A stretch of DNA of 64,000 bases, taken from NCBI RefSeq assembly GCF_001870735.1, contig NZ_MORL01000003.1:1-64000 (forward strand), given 5' to 3'. Below, in pieces: positions 1 through 9,268 of this stretch (within the stretch, counting starts at the first letter, position 1; each line of letters opens with the position of its first letter). The notes below the pieces were generated by a model, which worked only from the letters and a program-made list of their open reading frames with translations, was not told the origin of the DNA and searched no databases. A program made the position numbers and the translations under genes. The stretch is from Arsenicibacter rosenii. GTDB taxonomy: Bacteria; Bacteroidota; Bacteroidia; Cytophagales; Spirosomataceae.

Positions 1-2
1 TG

Positions 3-59
3 TCCGCCGGCTACCTGCGTACCGATTACGATCAAAAAAGTCGTCAGACCATAACCTGA
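3..59 (+). CDS. 3' end of an unidentified coding sequence
   Basis: An open frame enters from the left edge and runs 18 codons to TGA at 57-59; the last residues read SAGYLRTDYDQKSRQTIT. A strong palindromic terminator begins 4 nt after the stop, which supports a real gene end converging on the carboxylase gene. Too little is visible to name a family. Confidence 0.45.
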   Translation, partial: SAGYLRTDYDQKSRQTIT

Positions 60-62
60 TCT

Positions 63-116
63 GGCTATAAACGGAGAAAGCCCGCTCGGTTGAGCGGGCT
101 TTCTCCGTTTATAGCC
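63..116. terminator. Bidirectional intrinsic terminator, 25-bp perfect stem
   Basis: Arms 63-87 and 92-116 are exact reverse complements around the loop GGTT. The GC core (AGCCCGCTC/GAGCGGGCT) is flanked by AT-rich ends, so either strand gives a stem followed by a U-containing tract. It sits between two convergent genes and probably stops transcription from both sides. Confidence 0.8.
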
Positions 117-127
117 TTTGCCCTTAT

Positions 128-1699
128 TTACAGCGGAATATTCCCGTGTTTTTTACGCGGCAAGGTCGCCACTTTATTTTCCAGCATCTTAAAGGCCTTG
201 ATGAGTTTCTGCCGCGTTTCATTCGGGTAAATCACCTCATCAATGTAGCCGCGGTGGGCGGCGCGGTACGGATTGGCAAACTTTTCGGTATACTCCTGTA
301 CCTTCTCCTGTAGTTTAGCCTGCGGGTCTTCGGCTTCCGCAATTTCCCGCTTAAAGATAATTTCAGCAGCCCCGCCCGCACCCATTACGGCAATTTCGGC
401 GCCCGGCCAGGCATAATTCATATCGGCCCCGATGTGTTTTGAGTTCATCACATCGTATGCACCGCCATAGGCCTTGCGCGTAATGACCGTTACCCGTGGT
501 ACCGTCGCCTCACAGAACGCATAGAGGAGTTTAGCCCCGTTGGTAATGATGCCGTTCCACTCCTGATCGGTCCCGGGCAGGAAGCCGGGCACGTCTTCAA
601 GCACCAGCAACGGCACATTAAATGAATCGCAGAACCGCACAAAGCGGGCGGCTTTCGTACTGGCATTGATATCGAGTACACCCGCCAGCACCGCAGGCTG
701 ATTGCCGATTACCCCGACACTCCGGCCGGCAATACGGGCAAAACCAACCACGATGTTTTCGGCAAAGTTTTTATGTACCTCAAAAAAGCTGTCGGCATCC
801 ACCAGCGCATCAATCACGTCGCGCATGTCGTACGGCTGGTTCGGGTTGTCAGGGATAATGCTGTCCAGTACCGGCCGGCTTTCATCCTGTGGTTCATAGG
901 GCAGCACCGGCGCTTCGTCCTCGCAGTTCTGCGGCACGTAGCTCAGCAGTTTTTTAATGTGCTGAATACAGGCCAGTTCGTTTTCGCAGGCAAAGTGCGT
1001 CACGCCCGATTTAGTGCTGTGCGTACTGGCCCCGCCCAGTTCTTCCGACGTTACCTCTTCATGCGTCACCGTTTTCACCACGTTAGGGCCGGTTACGAAC
1101 ATATAGGAGGTATTTTCGACCATGAAGATAAAATCAGTAATGGCCGGGCTATAGACGGCGCCGCCTGCACACGGCCCCATAATGGCCGAAATCTGCGGAA
1201 TTACGCCGGATGCGAGGGTATTCCGGTAAAAAATATCGGCATAACCCGCCAGCGACAGAACGCCTTCCTGGATCCGGGCTCCGCCGGAGTCGTTCAGGCC
1301 AATCACCGGGGCACCGTTTTTCATGGCGAGATCCATGATTTTGCAGATTTTCTCGGCATGCGTTTCCGACAGCGCCCCGCCGAAGACCGTAAAGTCCTGC
1401 GCAAACACATAGACCAACCGACCGTCGATTGTACCGTAGCCTGTTACCACACCATCGCCAAGGTAGTATTCCTTGTCTAAACCAAAGTCTTTGGTGCGGT
1501 GCATGACAAACTTCCCGATCTCTTCGAACGAGCCTTCATCAACCAGCAGCGCAATACGCTCACGGGCCGTCAGTTTGCCTTTTTTATGTTGTGCATCAAT
1601 CCGTTTCTGCCCGCCACCCAGCAACGCTTCTTCGTTTTTACGCGCAAGGGTCTCCGTCGGACTTAATTTGGCATGTGTTGGTTTTGTCGTAGTATCCAT
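128..1699 (-). CDS. Acyl-CoA carboxylase carboxyltransferase subunit (propionyl-CoA carboxylase beta type)
   Basis: The 523-residue protein has the full length and two-domain crotonase-like layout of biotin-dependent acyl-CoA carboxylase beta subunits, which transfer CO2 from carboxybiotin to an acyl-CoA in the cytoplasm. The N-terminal half carries the glycine-rich SGGARIQEG (138-146) and [12 protein letters not shown] (175-186) motifs that form the oxyanion site; the C-terminal half has the [11 protein letters not shown] motif near residue 415. PccB-type (propionyl-CoA) is the best guess; methylmalonyl-CoA decarboxylase alpha and other acyl-CoA carboxylases share this fold. No biotin carboxylase or biotin carrier gene lies in the window, so partners are encoded elsewhere. 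A -7 box lies 27 bp upstream of the ATG. Confidence 0.93.
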   Translation of the reverse strand: MDTTTKPTHAKLSPTETLARKNEEALLGGGQKRIDAQHKKGKLTARERIALLVDEGSFEEIGKFVMHRTKDFGLDKEYYLGDGVVTGYGTIDGRLVYVFAQDFTVFGGALSETHAEKICKIMDLAMKNGAPVIGLNDSGGARIQEGVLSLAGYADIFYRNTLASGVIPQISAIMGPCAGGAVYSPAITDFIFMVENTSYMFVTGPNVVKTVTHEEVTSEELGGASTHSTKSGVTHFACENELACIQHIKKLLSYVPQNCEDEAPVLPYEPQDESRPVLDSIIPDNPNQPYDMRDVIDALVDADSFFEVHKNFAENIVVGFARIAGRSVGVIGNQPAVLAGVLDINASTKAARFVRFCDSFNVPLLVLEDVPGFLPGTDQEWNGIITNGAKLLYAFCEATVPRVTVITRKAYGGAYDVMNSKHIGADMNYAWPGAEIAVMGAGGAAEIIFKREIAEAEDPQAKLQEKVQEYTEKFANPYRAAHRGYIDEVIYPNETRQKLIKAFKMLENKVATLPRKKHGNIPL

Positions 1700-1725
1700 G
1701 CAAGAGGTTCAAGAATGAGAATGGA

Positions 1726-1733
1726 CAAAGTTA
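1726..1733 (-). promoter_or_regulatory. Bacteroidota -7 promoter box for the carboxyltransferase gene
   Basis: Reading minus, TAACTTTG matches the Bacteroidota housekeeping -7 consensus TAnnTTTG, with 26 nt between it and the ATG at 1699. I saw no clear TTTG -33 box at the usual distance. Confidence 0.5.
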
Positions 1734-1881
1734 TAGTTCTTTGTGATTTGCGTACTATGCTTATTTTTGTTGTAGGGCAAACACAGGCGTTCTTTAGCTA
1801 ACTTTTTTGCTAATTACCTATAGATGTCTCTGATTCCCCTGTTTCTATCCGGTCATACATACAGTTAGCCCTTTCCTTTTT

Positions 1882-2664
1882 ATGCGTTTCAGGTATACGT
1901 TTTTCGTCGGGCTGCTGGTGCTCCTGACCGATGCTTCCGGTGTTTCGGCACAGCCGGCAACTGACTCTGTAGCGGTTAAGCCCGGGCCCATAAAACTCCG
2001 GCCAACCTACGCCGTCCTGAAACTGGCTCCCCTCACCCTGCTTGACATCGATCCTGCCTGGCAGGCGGGTCTTGAGCTCCGGACCATCCCGTCGGTCTCC
2101 GTACAGGGTGAAATAGCCTACGGACCCGCCAACTGGGCCGGTCCGTTTCCAAACCTGAATCTTCTGGGGGCCGACTATCTACAGGATGGCTGGAGTCATC
2201 AACCCTCATGGCGCTACCGCGGTGAATTGCGCTATTACCTGCCTTTCCGGTTTCTGCAAACCATCTTCAAACCGAAACGACAGCTAAACGGGGTTTATAT
2301 CGCTGCCGAATACCTGCACAAGGATATCGGCATTAATAAAACCACAAGTTCCGCCTCCGGCGGCTTGATTACCTCTCTGGATTATTCGCAGAAAATAAAC
2401 CGCACAACCCGGGCCGGCCACCTGAAGATTGGGCTGCAACTGGCGCTGAGCCATCAGAAAACCTCATTCCTGTCACGGGTTTTTATTGATGTATATGCCG
2501 GGGCCGGCCGCCGCTATGTCAACATTACCCAGACAGCAGGACCTTCGGTCCTGACCGCCAATGGCCGGATTCCGGAAGCCCTCCGGTATACGCGGTTTAT
2601 TCCCGGCCTGGAAGGCTGGCTTCCGGGCATTGCGGGCGGGCTGAAAATCGGCGTTGCGTTATGA
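1882..2664 (+). CDS. DUF3575-like outer-membrane protein
   Basis: A 260-residue protein with a Sec signal peptide (hydrophobic 7-18, cleavage near VSAQ at about 24). The mature part opens with a KLAPLTLLDIDPAWQAG-type stretch typical of Bacteroidota DUF3575-like proteins, followed by alternating hydrophobic strands and aromatic residues as in small beta-barrels; it ends in a strand GGLKIGVAL. It is the first gene of a run that ends with a second protein of the same type at 4047-4754, with two lipoproteins between. Function unknown; an outer-membrane location is inferred from signal peptide and strand pattern. Confidence 0.75.
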   Translation: MRFRYTFFVGLLVLLTDASGVSAQPATDSVAVKPGPIKLRPTYAVLKLAPLTLLDIDPAWQAGLELRTIPSVSVQGEIAYGPANWAGPFPNLNLLGADYLQDGWSHQPSWRYRGELRYYLPFRFLQTIFKPKRQLNGVYIAAEYLHKDIGINKTTSSASGGLITSLDYSQKINRTTRAGHLKIGLQLALSHQKTSFLSRVFIDVYAGAGRRYVNITQTAGPSVLTANGRIPEALRYTRFIPGLEGWLPGIAGGLKIGVAL

Positions 2665-2749
2665 TCCGATACGTTTGCCTTAATTTTTCTACTTATTTCC
2701 AACCATTTACCCGTTTCCGGCATCCGGTACAAAAAGACGACTGTCACTT

Positions 2750-3289
2750 ATGCACAAACCTTTTCCACACAGACACGTCTGGCTGATGGCGGGCCTTCTC
2801 GCCCTGACGGGTTGTTATTACGACTATACCGACGACCGGCTTTCGGCCAAAACCGGCTACCGGCCTGTTTATGCTTCTTATGAAGAAGTCCGGCAGATCC
2901 AGACGCTTACGCCCCAGCCACTGAAAGCACCCGGCAAAATCTACATCAAGGACAAATTCCTGTTTATCAACGAAATCGACAAAGGAATACATGTGGTGGA
3001 TAACTCCGACCCGGCTAAACCGGTGCGTATTTCGTTTATTGCCATCCGTGGTAACCGCGATATTGCCGTGAAAGACAGTATTCTGTATGCCGACAATGCG
3101 GTTGACCTCGTTGCCCTCAACATTGCCAACCCACGTAACGTGCGTGTTGTCAAACGGGTTGAAAATTCGTTCCCGTATCCGGCCTATCCGCCACAGACAA
3201 ACGTCACCTTTGAGTGTGCCGACCCCGCGAAAGGTGTTGTTATCGGCTGGGAGCAAGCAGAGTTAGTCAACCCGAAATGCTTTCGTTAA
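2750..3289 (+). CDS. Lipoprotein with LVIVD-like repeats
   Basis: A 179-residue protein with a lipoprotein signal (LLALTGC, lipidated Cys about residue 22) followed by YYDYTDD. The middle holds beta-propeller-like repeats of the LVIVD type (KGIHVVDNSDPAKP; VDLVALNIANPRNV), which Bacteroidota cell-surface lipoproteins use. The C-terminal 40 residues contain two cysteines (FECADP and NPKCFR) that could form a disulfide. It ends 5 bp before the start of the next lipoprotein, so the two are co-translated. It is short for a complete propeller, so it may pair with the next protein; that is inference. Confidence 0.7.
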   Translation: MHKPFPHRHVWLMAGLLALTGCYYDYTDDRLSAKTGYRPVYASYEEVRQIQTLTPQPLKAPGKIYIKDKFLFINEIDKGIHVVDNSDPAKPVRISFIAIRGNRDIAVKDSILYADNAVDLVALNIANPRNVRVVKRVENSFPYPAYPPQTNVTFECADPAKGVVIGWEQAELVNPKCFR

Positions 3290-3294
3290 ACACC

Positions 3295-4050
3295 ATGAAC
3301 GCCATAAAAAATCTTCTTTTTACGGGCATGCTGGCGGGTCTGGCAGCCTGTCAGGCATCCAGCGATGGGTCCATCTCTCCCGGCGCAGGCGTGGGCGGCT
3401 CCATGGCGCGGTTTACGGTAGCCGGCGATATGCTTTATACGGTGAATAGTACCAGCCTGCAGTTATACCATATTGCCAACAGCGCCAACCCGGTCAAAGG
3501 CGATAAAATCCGTCTGGGTTTCGGCGTGGAAACGATCTTCCCCTACGGCAAAAACCTGTTTATCGGTACACAGACCGGCGTCTATATTTTTGACATTACT
3601 CAACCGGCATCCCCTAAAAAACTCGCGCTCTATCAGCACATTATGAGCTGCGATCCGGTGGTGGCACAGGGTAATCTGGCCTTTTCTACCCTCCGTAGCG
3701 GAACGGCCTGCCGCAACGGAGGCATAGTTGGTGCGAATGTGCTCGACGTAATCGACTTCACCAACCCGTCGGCCCCGAAACTACTGAAAAGCTATCCGAT
3801 GCAGAACCCGCACGGACTGGGTGTCGACGGGAACCTGCTGTTTGTGTCGGAAGGCGATTACGGGCTCAAGGTCCTGGACATTACCGACCCGCTGAATGCG
3901 AAGGAAATCGCCTGGTTCAAGGACATCAAAACCTACGATGTTATTCCGAATCAGAAAGTCCTGATCGTAACGGGCCCGGACGGTTTGTTCCAGTACAGCT
4001 ATGCCAATCCGAAAGACATTACCTTACTCAGCAAACTCCCCATCGAATGA
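3295..4050 (+). CDS. LVIVD repeat lipoprotein (beta-propeller)
   Basis: A 251-residue protein starting at MNAIKNLL; a longer open frame begins at 3214 inside the previous gene, but this ATG gives a proper lipoprotein signal (LAGLAAC). Several repeats follow, each with a strand, GxxLxV and an xDITxPxxPK turn (FDITQPASPKK, IDFTNPSAPKL, LDITDPLNAKE), diagnostic of the LVIVD propeller family. Binding partner unknown; surface or periplasmic location inferred. The stop overlaps the start of the next gene (ATGA at 4047), showing tight coupling. Confidence 0.78.
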   Translation: MNAIKNLLFTGMLAGLAACQASSDGSISPGAGVGGSMARFTVAGDMLYTVNSTSLQLYHIANSANPVKGDKIRLGFGVETIFPYGKNLFIGTQTGVYIFDITQPASPKKLALYQHIMSCDPVVAQGNLAFSTLRSGTACRNGGIVGANVLDVIDFTNPSAPKLLKSYPMQNPHGLGVDGNLLFVSEGDYGLKVLDITDPLNAKEIAWFKDIKTYDVIPNQKVLIVTGPDGLFQYSYANPKDITLLSKLPIE

Positions 4051-4754
4051 TCCGATCCTTTTACCGGCTGATTGCATCGGGACTTTGTCTGATGCCGGCC
4101 TTTCACGCACACGCCCAACCCACTGACACAACCGCTATCCGGCGCTACCAATGGGTCATTAAGCTGGCTCCGCTGGCCATTGTTGACCCGGACAATACGG
4201 TGCAGTTCGGGGCCGAATACATCTATGACCAGCGCCACTCGGTACAGGCCGAACTGGGTTACGGCTGGCACAACTTCAGCCTGAATGGCAACCGGGAGGC
4301 TTACCGTTTCCGCGAGGTCTGGCGCAGCCGCGCCGAATGGCGTACCTACTGGAAACGCCGCGGGCAATACCGGACACCGTTTGGTGGTTACTGGGCGGTC
4401 GACGCCTTTTACAAACAGGTAAATAACCGCGAAAAGTATACGCTCGGCCGGGACTGTGCGGATGGGGGCTGCGCATACTATCAGCAGATTGACACCCCCA
4501 CAACAAAATATGTTTCCGGCGGCAACATTAAATTCGGCTTTCAGAACAAATTTGGCAGTGACCCAAACGAACGCCTGCTGATTGATTTGTACCTGGGCTT
4601 CGGACTGCGCTTCCGGAATGTGCAAAAACAGGAAGTACCGACCGACAGTGACCGGTGGTTTTTCGAAAGCCGTGACCTGTTCGGCAGTTATGAGCGCGGC
4701 CGGTCAACCCTGCCGAATATGACCGCCGGTTTTAAAATCGGGTATGCCTTTTAG
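4047..4754 (+). CDS. DUF3575-like outer-membrane protein (paralogue of 1882-2664)
   Basis: A 235-residue protein with a signal peptide ending near HAHAQ (about 24). After it comes IKLAPLAIVDPDNTVQFGAEY, the same N-terminal signature as the gene at 1882, then strands rich in Tyr, Trp and Arg and a final barrel-like strand MTAGFKIGYAF. Its ATG overlaps the stop of the preceding lipoprotein by 4 nt. The conserved pairing of two such proteins around two LVIVD lipoproteins suggests one envelope complex; the role is unknown. Confidence 0.72.
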   Translation: MIRSFYRLIASGLCLMPAFHAHAQPTDTTAIRRYQWVIKLAPLAIVDPDNTVQFGAEYIYDQRHSVQAELGYGWHNFSLNGNREAYRFREVWRSRAEWRTYWKRRGQYRTPFGGYWAVDAFYKQVNNREKYTLGRDCADGGCAYYQQIDTPTTKYVSGGNIKFGFQNKFGSDPNERLLIDLYLGFGLRFRNVQKQEVPTDSDRWFFESRDLFGSYERGRSTLPNMTAGFKIGYAF

Positions 4755-4757
4755 CCG

Positions 4758-5924
4758 TTATTCGCCCGCAATCGGGTCAGGACTGCCATCGGGATCGCCG
4801 GTGGCAGTGCCTTTGGTCGGTATGTTAATGCCACGGATGTAGAGCAGACCGGCTACGTGCGGGGCGGCCATTGAAGTGCCCGACAAGGTTGTATACGCGC
4901 CGTTTTTATAGGTCGAATAAATCCGGACGCCATAGGCTGCCACATCAACAGAAGCCCCATAATTGGAAAACGACGCAAATTTTCCGTTGGCATCTACCGC
5001 CGACACCGTAAACACATTGGCATGATTGACCCGCGCCGGCGACTGGTCCTCGACCGACGTATTTTCGTTTCCGGCCGCAATTGCAAAGAGAATACCCCTG
5101 TTAGCGGCGGAAAGAATGGCGTTATCGAGCGATGTAGACGATGTTTCGCTGCCCAGGCTGAGGTTTACAACGTCGCCCGCGGTGCCATTCTGCGCAACAT
5201 AATTCACCGCCTGAATGATCCCCGACAACCGCCCTTCGCCCAGCTGATTCAGGACTTTCAGCGCCACCAGCGTTGCTCCGGAGGCCACGCCCGTCACCCC
5301 GACATTGTTGTTGAGTGCCCCGATAATGCCGGCCACGTGTGTTCCATGTCCGTTATCATCGTTGGCGGTGGTGCTACCGGATACAAATGACCGGCTGCGG
5401 TCGGTGTCTACATTGAGATCAGGATGGTCAAGGTCGATGCCCGAATCAATGACCCAGACCGTTTTACCCGTCTGCTTATCCCCGCGGCCATAACCGGTCT
5501 GCTCCACATTCCAGGTCAGGGTCGATGCCAGCGTTAGATCCACGCAGCTGCAAACCGATACAATCCGGTCCGGTTCTACCAGCGTTACCGACGGGTCCTG
5601 TTTCAGCAGGGCCGATTGGCCGGCGGTCATTGTGGTGAGGTAAGTGGTCCGGGTAGTGTTACTGGCCAGCAAACTGGCGCTGGTGTTGATGGCGTATTTG
5701 GTCAGCAGTTTTGTCAGGCCGGCCACCTGCCGGCCGCCGGCCGAATTGCTGTCCGGTGTCTGCACCGTAACAATGTATTCGCCGGCAATGGCCTGTCCGG
5801 TCAGCGACGACGATGACACAAGGCAATCGGCAGAAGGCGCCACCTCACGGTCAGCCTGACAGCCAATAATAAGTAAGGGGATTACCGCGGCCTTGACAAA
5901 AGCCGGTATCGTAGATAGTCGCAT
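4758..5924 (-). CDS. S8 family subtilisin-like protease, lipoprotein
   Basis: A 388-residue secreted serine protease. Signal peptide with lipobox LLIIGC (Cys22), an inhibitor_I9-type prodomain (about 47-120), then the subtilase domain with the catalytic triad in order: Asp160 (VIDSGID), His193 (NGHGTHVAG) and Ser351 (GTSMAAPHVAG). The proteinase K-like subgroup fits. The protein ends soon after the Ser motif with no type IX C-terminal sorting domain, so lipid anchoring rather than type IX export is expected. It converges with the outer-membrane gene ending at 4754, leaving only 3 bp between stops. Confidence 0.9.
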   Translation of the reverse strand: MRLSTIPAFVKAAVIPLLIIGCQADREVAPSADCLVSSSSLTGQAIAGEYIVTVQTPDSNSAGGRQVAGLTKLLTKYAINTSASLLASNTTRTTYLTTMTAGQSALLKQDPSVTLVEPDRIVSVCSCVDLTLASTLTWNVEQTGYGRGDKQTGKTVWVIDSGIDLDHPDLNVDTDRSRSFVSGSTTANDDNGHGTHVAGIIGALNNNVGVTGVASGATLVALKVLNQLGEGRLSGIIQAVNYVAQNGTAGDVVNLSLGSETSSTSLDNAILSAANRGILFAIAAGNENTSVEDQSPARVNHANVFTVSAVDANGKFASFSNYGASVDVAAYGVRIYSTYKNGAYTTLSGTSMAAPHVAGLLYIRGINIPTKGTATGDPDGSPDPIAGE

Positions 5925-6133
5925 GAGTTCCTGTAAACGAACGGTTTAATTCAGATTAGAAAATGTAAATCCGTAGAGGTTACGCTCATGCCATGCCGGT
6001 TTGGTTATACTCCCTAATACGCCGGGATTCCCTTTTGTGTTGCGCCCGAAGCCGGTAAATCCTTTGCTTTCTCTATTTTTACGGAGTAAACACCCTTACC
6101 GATCAACCGCATACACGCTCAACAGACAACCTG

Positions 6134-7366
6134 ATGATTACAAATGACGCCGTAGTGCTCGGCCTCCTGCTGGTTATTCTGGCCCTGGTCTTTATCAGCG
6201 CCGATAGCCGGCGACCTTTCTGGAAACGCTTTTACGAGTATGTACCGGCGACCTTACTGTGCTACTTCATTCCTTCCCTGCTCAACACTACCGGCGTGGT
6301 CAACGGCGATACAATGGCGCTGTATCCGATTGTGTCACGGTTTCTCCTCCCGGCCAGCCTGGTGCTGTTTACCCTCAGTGTTGATTTTAATGCGTTCCGC
6401 CGGTTGGGGCGTGCGTCGGTGCTGATGTTTGCGGCCTCGGCCATCAGCATCATGCTGGGCGGGCCACTCGCGGTCTGGCTGCTGGCCCATATTGCCCCGC
6501 AGCTGGTGGGCGGCGAAGGTCCCGATGAAGTCTGGCGCGGGCTCGCAACCATTGCCGGGACCTGGATCGGTGGCGGAGCTAACCAGACGGCGCTGAAAGA
6601 AGTATTCCAGCCCAGCGACCGGCTTTTTTCGGCGCTGGTTACGGTCGATATTTTCGTGTCGAATCTATGGCTGGCGGCCCTGCTCTACGGCGCCGCCAAC
6701 TCCGGGCGCATTGACCGCTGGCTGCGGGCTGATGCGTCGGCGGTTGAGGAAGTCAAACAAAAAGTAGAGCACCAGGCCGAAGCCATCAAGCGGATTCCGT
6801 CGTTTACTGACCTGATTGTTATGCTGGCCATTGCCTTCGGCGCTACCGGCCTTGCTCACGCTGCCGCCGACCTGATTGCACCCTACATCGACGCCCACTA
6901 CCCGACCCTGAAGCAGTTTAGCCTGAACGCGCCGTTTTTCTGGATTGTGGGGCTGGCAACGGCCATCGGCATCGGCCTTTCGTTTACCCGTGCCCGGCGC
7001 TACGAAGGGGCCGGCGCCTCTAAACTGGCCAGTGTGTTTCTGTACATCATGATCGCCACCATCGGCCTGAAAGCCAACATTCTGGCCATTGCCGATCAGC
7101 CGGGGCTGATTATTGTAGGGCTGGTCTGGATGGCCTTTCACGTGCTGATTATGATCCTGGTGAGCCGGTTGCTGCGGGCGCCGTTCTTTTTTCTGGCTGT
7201 GGGTAGCCAGGCCTGTATTGGCGGTCCGGCCACGGCACCGATCATCGCTGCGGCCTTTCATCCGGCCCTTGCGCCCGTCGGTGTGCTGATGGCGATTATG
7301 GGTTATGCGGTCGGCACCTACATGGGTTATCTCTGCGGAATCATGATGCAGTTGGCATCGCCGTGA
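6134..7366 (+). CDS. DUF819 family integral membrane protein
   Basis: A 410-residue polytopic inner-membrane protein with about 10-12 hydrophobic segments, the glycine-rich GTWIGGGANQTALKE motif near residue 145, and a second PATAPIIAAAF-type segment near 380, as in DUF819 (YjcL-like) proteins. A hydrophilic linker (about 205-232) separates two homologous halves. Transport is suspected for the family but no substrate is known. Monocistronic by spacing; lepA follows with its own promoter. Confidence 0.85.
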   Translation: MITNDAVVLGLLLVILALVFISADSRRPFWKRFYEYVPATLLCYFIPSLLNTTGVVNGDTMALYPIVSRFLLPASLVLFTLSVDFNAFRRLGRASVLMFAASAISIMLGGPLAVWLLAHIAPQLVGGEGPDEVWRGLATIAGTWIGGGANQTALKEVFQPSDRLFSALVTVDIFVSNLWLAALLYGAANSGRIDRWLRADASAVEEVKQKVEHQAEAIKRIPSFTDLIVMLAIAFGATGLAHAAADLIAPYIDAHYPTLKQFSLNAPFFWIVGLATAIGIGLSFTRARRYEGAGASKLASVFLYIMIATIGLKANILAIADQPGLIIVGLVWMAFHVLIMILVSRLLRAPFFFLAVGSQACIGGPATAPIIAAAFHPALAPVGVLMAIMGYAVGTYMGYLCGIMMQLASP

Positions 7367-7374
7367 AAAAGAGC

Positions 7375-7382
7375 TATTTTTG
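7375..7382 (+). promoter_or_regulatory. -7 promoter box for lepA
   Basis: TATTTTTG fits TAnnTTTG and lies 35 nt before the GTG start of lepA; a partial -33 element (TTGG) occurs about 19 nt upstream. Confidence 0.5.
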
Positions 7383-7417
7383 TAAAATCATAACTGTTGA
7401 ATCTACGTTAACACAGC

Positions 7418-9205
7418 GTGAAACACATCCGAAATTTTTGCATTATCGCCCATATTGACCACGGCAAAAGTACGCTGGCCGACCGCCTTCTGGAATTCAC
7501 CAAGACGGTTTCCCACCGTGATATGCAGGCTCAGTTGCTGGACGATATGGACCTGGAGCGGGAACGGGGCATCACCATCAAGAGCCACGCCATCCAGATG
7601 AACTATGTCTACAAAGGCGAAACATATACCCTGAACTTAATCGATACGCCGGGCCACGTTGACTTCTCGTATGAAGTTTCCCGCTCGATTGCGGCTTGCG
7701 AAGGTGCACTGCTGCTGGTCGATGCGTCGCAGGGAACCGAAGCCCAAACGATTTCGAACCTGTACCTGGCGATGAATAACAATCTGGTTATCATCCCTGT
7801 ACTAAATAAAATCGACTTACCGGGTGCCCGTCCTGAAGAGATTAAAGACGAGATGGAAGACCTGCTCGGCTGCGAGCGTGACGACATTATTCCGGCCAGC
7901 GGCAAGGAAGGTATCGGTATCGAAGACATTCTGAACGCCATCGTGGAGCGGATTCCGGCCCCGGCCGGTAACCCGCAAGGCGAACTCCAGGCCCTGATCT
8001 TCGACTCGGTATTTAACTCATACCGTGGTATCGAGGTTATCTTCCGGGTGAAAAACGGCAGTATCCGCAAAGGCGATAAAGTTAAGTTCATGGCGACCGG
8101 CAAGGAGTATTTTGCCGACGAAATCGGTACGCTGCGCCTGGAGAAAGAACCGAAAGAGGTTGTCGAGTGCGGCGATGTAGGCTACCTGATTTCAGGCATC
8201 AAAGTGGCCCGCGAAGTCAAAGTCGGTGATACCATCACCCACATAGAAGCGCCGGCCAAAGACGCGATTCAGGGTTTTGAAGAGGTAAAACCCATGGTAT
8301 TTGCCGGTATTTATCCGGTAGAAACCAGTGAGTTTGAAGACCTGCGCGAAGCCATGGAGAAATTACAGCTCAATGATGCAGCCCTGGTCTGGGAACCGGA
8401 AACCTCGGCGGCCCTTGGGTTCGGATTCCGTTGCGGCTTCCTCGGCATGCTCCACATGGAGATTGTGCAGGAGCGGCTGGAACGCGAATTCGACATGACG
8501 GTCATCACAACGGTACCATCGGTGCGGTTTGAGGTGCTGACAACCAAAGGCGAAACACTGGTCGTATCGGCCCCTGCCGAAATGCCGGAGCCGAACAATA
8601 TTGACTTCATCGAAGAGCCGTTTATCAAGGCTCAGATCATTTCGAAAGCCGAGTATGTCGGCGCGATCATGGGGCTCTGCATGGAAAAACGCAGCATCCT
8701 CAAAAATCAGGTTTACCTGACCGCTGACCGCGTTGAACTTCAGTTCGAAATGCCGCTGGCCGAGGTTGTTTTCGATTTCTTCGACAAGCTCAAAACCATT
8801 TCGCGCGGATACGCCTCGCTTGATTACGAATTTATCGGGAATCAGGAGTCAGACATGGTGAAGCTCGATATTATGCTGAACGGCGATAAAGTGGATGCCT
8901 TGTCGGCCATCGTTCACCGGTCGAAGTCGTATGAATGGGGCAAGAAACTGTGTGAGAAACTGCGCGAATTACTGCCGCGTCAGCAGTTTGAAATTGCGAT
9001 TCAGGCCGCTATCGGTCAGAAAATCATCGCCCGCGAAACGGTAAAAGCCCTGCGGAAAGACGTCCTGGCGAAGTGTTACGGCGGTGATATCAGCCGGAAG
9101 CGTAAACTCCTCGAAAAACAGAAAAAGGGTAAGAAACGGATGCGTCAGGTAGGTAACGTTGAGATCCCGCAGGAAGCCTTTATGGCGGTTCTGAAGATCA
9201 ACTAA
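7418..9205 (+). CDS. lepA: Elongation factor 4 (LepA)
   Basis: A 595-residue translational GTPase, standard length for LepA/EF4, which remodels or back-translocates ribosomes. The G domain begins immediately ([16 protein letters not shown]1), with DTPGHVDF (G3) and NKIDLPGA (G4); domains II, III and V follow, and the LepA-specific C-terminal domain ends in a basic region with [11 protein letters not shown]. The start is GTG, chosen because [17 protein letters not shown] is the normal LepA N-terminus. A strong terminator follows at 9233-9267. Confidence 0.97.
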   Translation: MKHIRNFCIIAHIDHGKSTLADRLLEFTKTVSHRDMQAQLLDDMDLERERGITIKSHAIQMNYVYKGETYTLNLIDTPGHVDFSYEVSRSIAACEGALLLVDASQGTEAQTISNLYLAMNNNLVIIPVLNKIDLPGARPEEIKDEMEDLLGCERDDIIPASGKEGIGIEDILNAIVERIPAPAGNPQGELQALIFDSVFNSYRGIEVIFRVKNGSIRKGDKVKFMATGKEYFADEIGTLRLEKEPKEVVECGDVGYLISGIKVAREVKVGDTITHIEAPAKDAIQGFEEVKPMVFAGIYPVETSEFEDLREAMEKLQLNDAALVWEPETSAALGFGFRCGFLGMLHMEIVQERLEREFDMTVITTVPSVRFEVLTTKGETLVVSAPAEMPEPNNIDFIEEPFIKAQIISKAEYVGAIMGLCMEKRSILKNQVYLTADRVELQFEMPLAEVVFDFFDKLKTISRGYASLDYEFIGNQESDMVKLDIMLNGDKVDALSAIVHRSKSYEWGKKLCEKLRELLPRQQFEIAIQAAIGQKIIARETVKALRKDVLAKCYGGDISRKRKLLEKQKKGKKRMRQVGNVEIPQEAFMAVLKIN

Positions 9206-9232
9206 TTCTTTTCGCCAATGCAATACTAACAG

Positions 9233-9267
9233 GTCCCGTTATGCTGCGTCATGACGGGACTTTTTTT
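9233..9267 (+). terminator. Intrinsic terminator of lepA
   Basis: GTCCCGT pairs with ACGGGAC across a loop that itself can pair (ATG/CAT), followed by seven T residues at 9261-9267. Its right arm contains an ATG that could be mistaken for the start of the next gene. Confidence 0.85.
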
Positions 9268-9268
9268 G

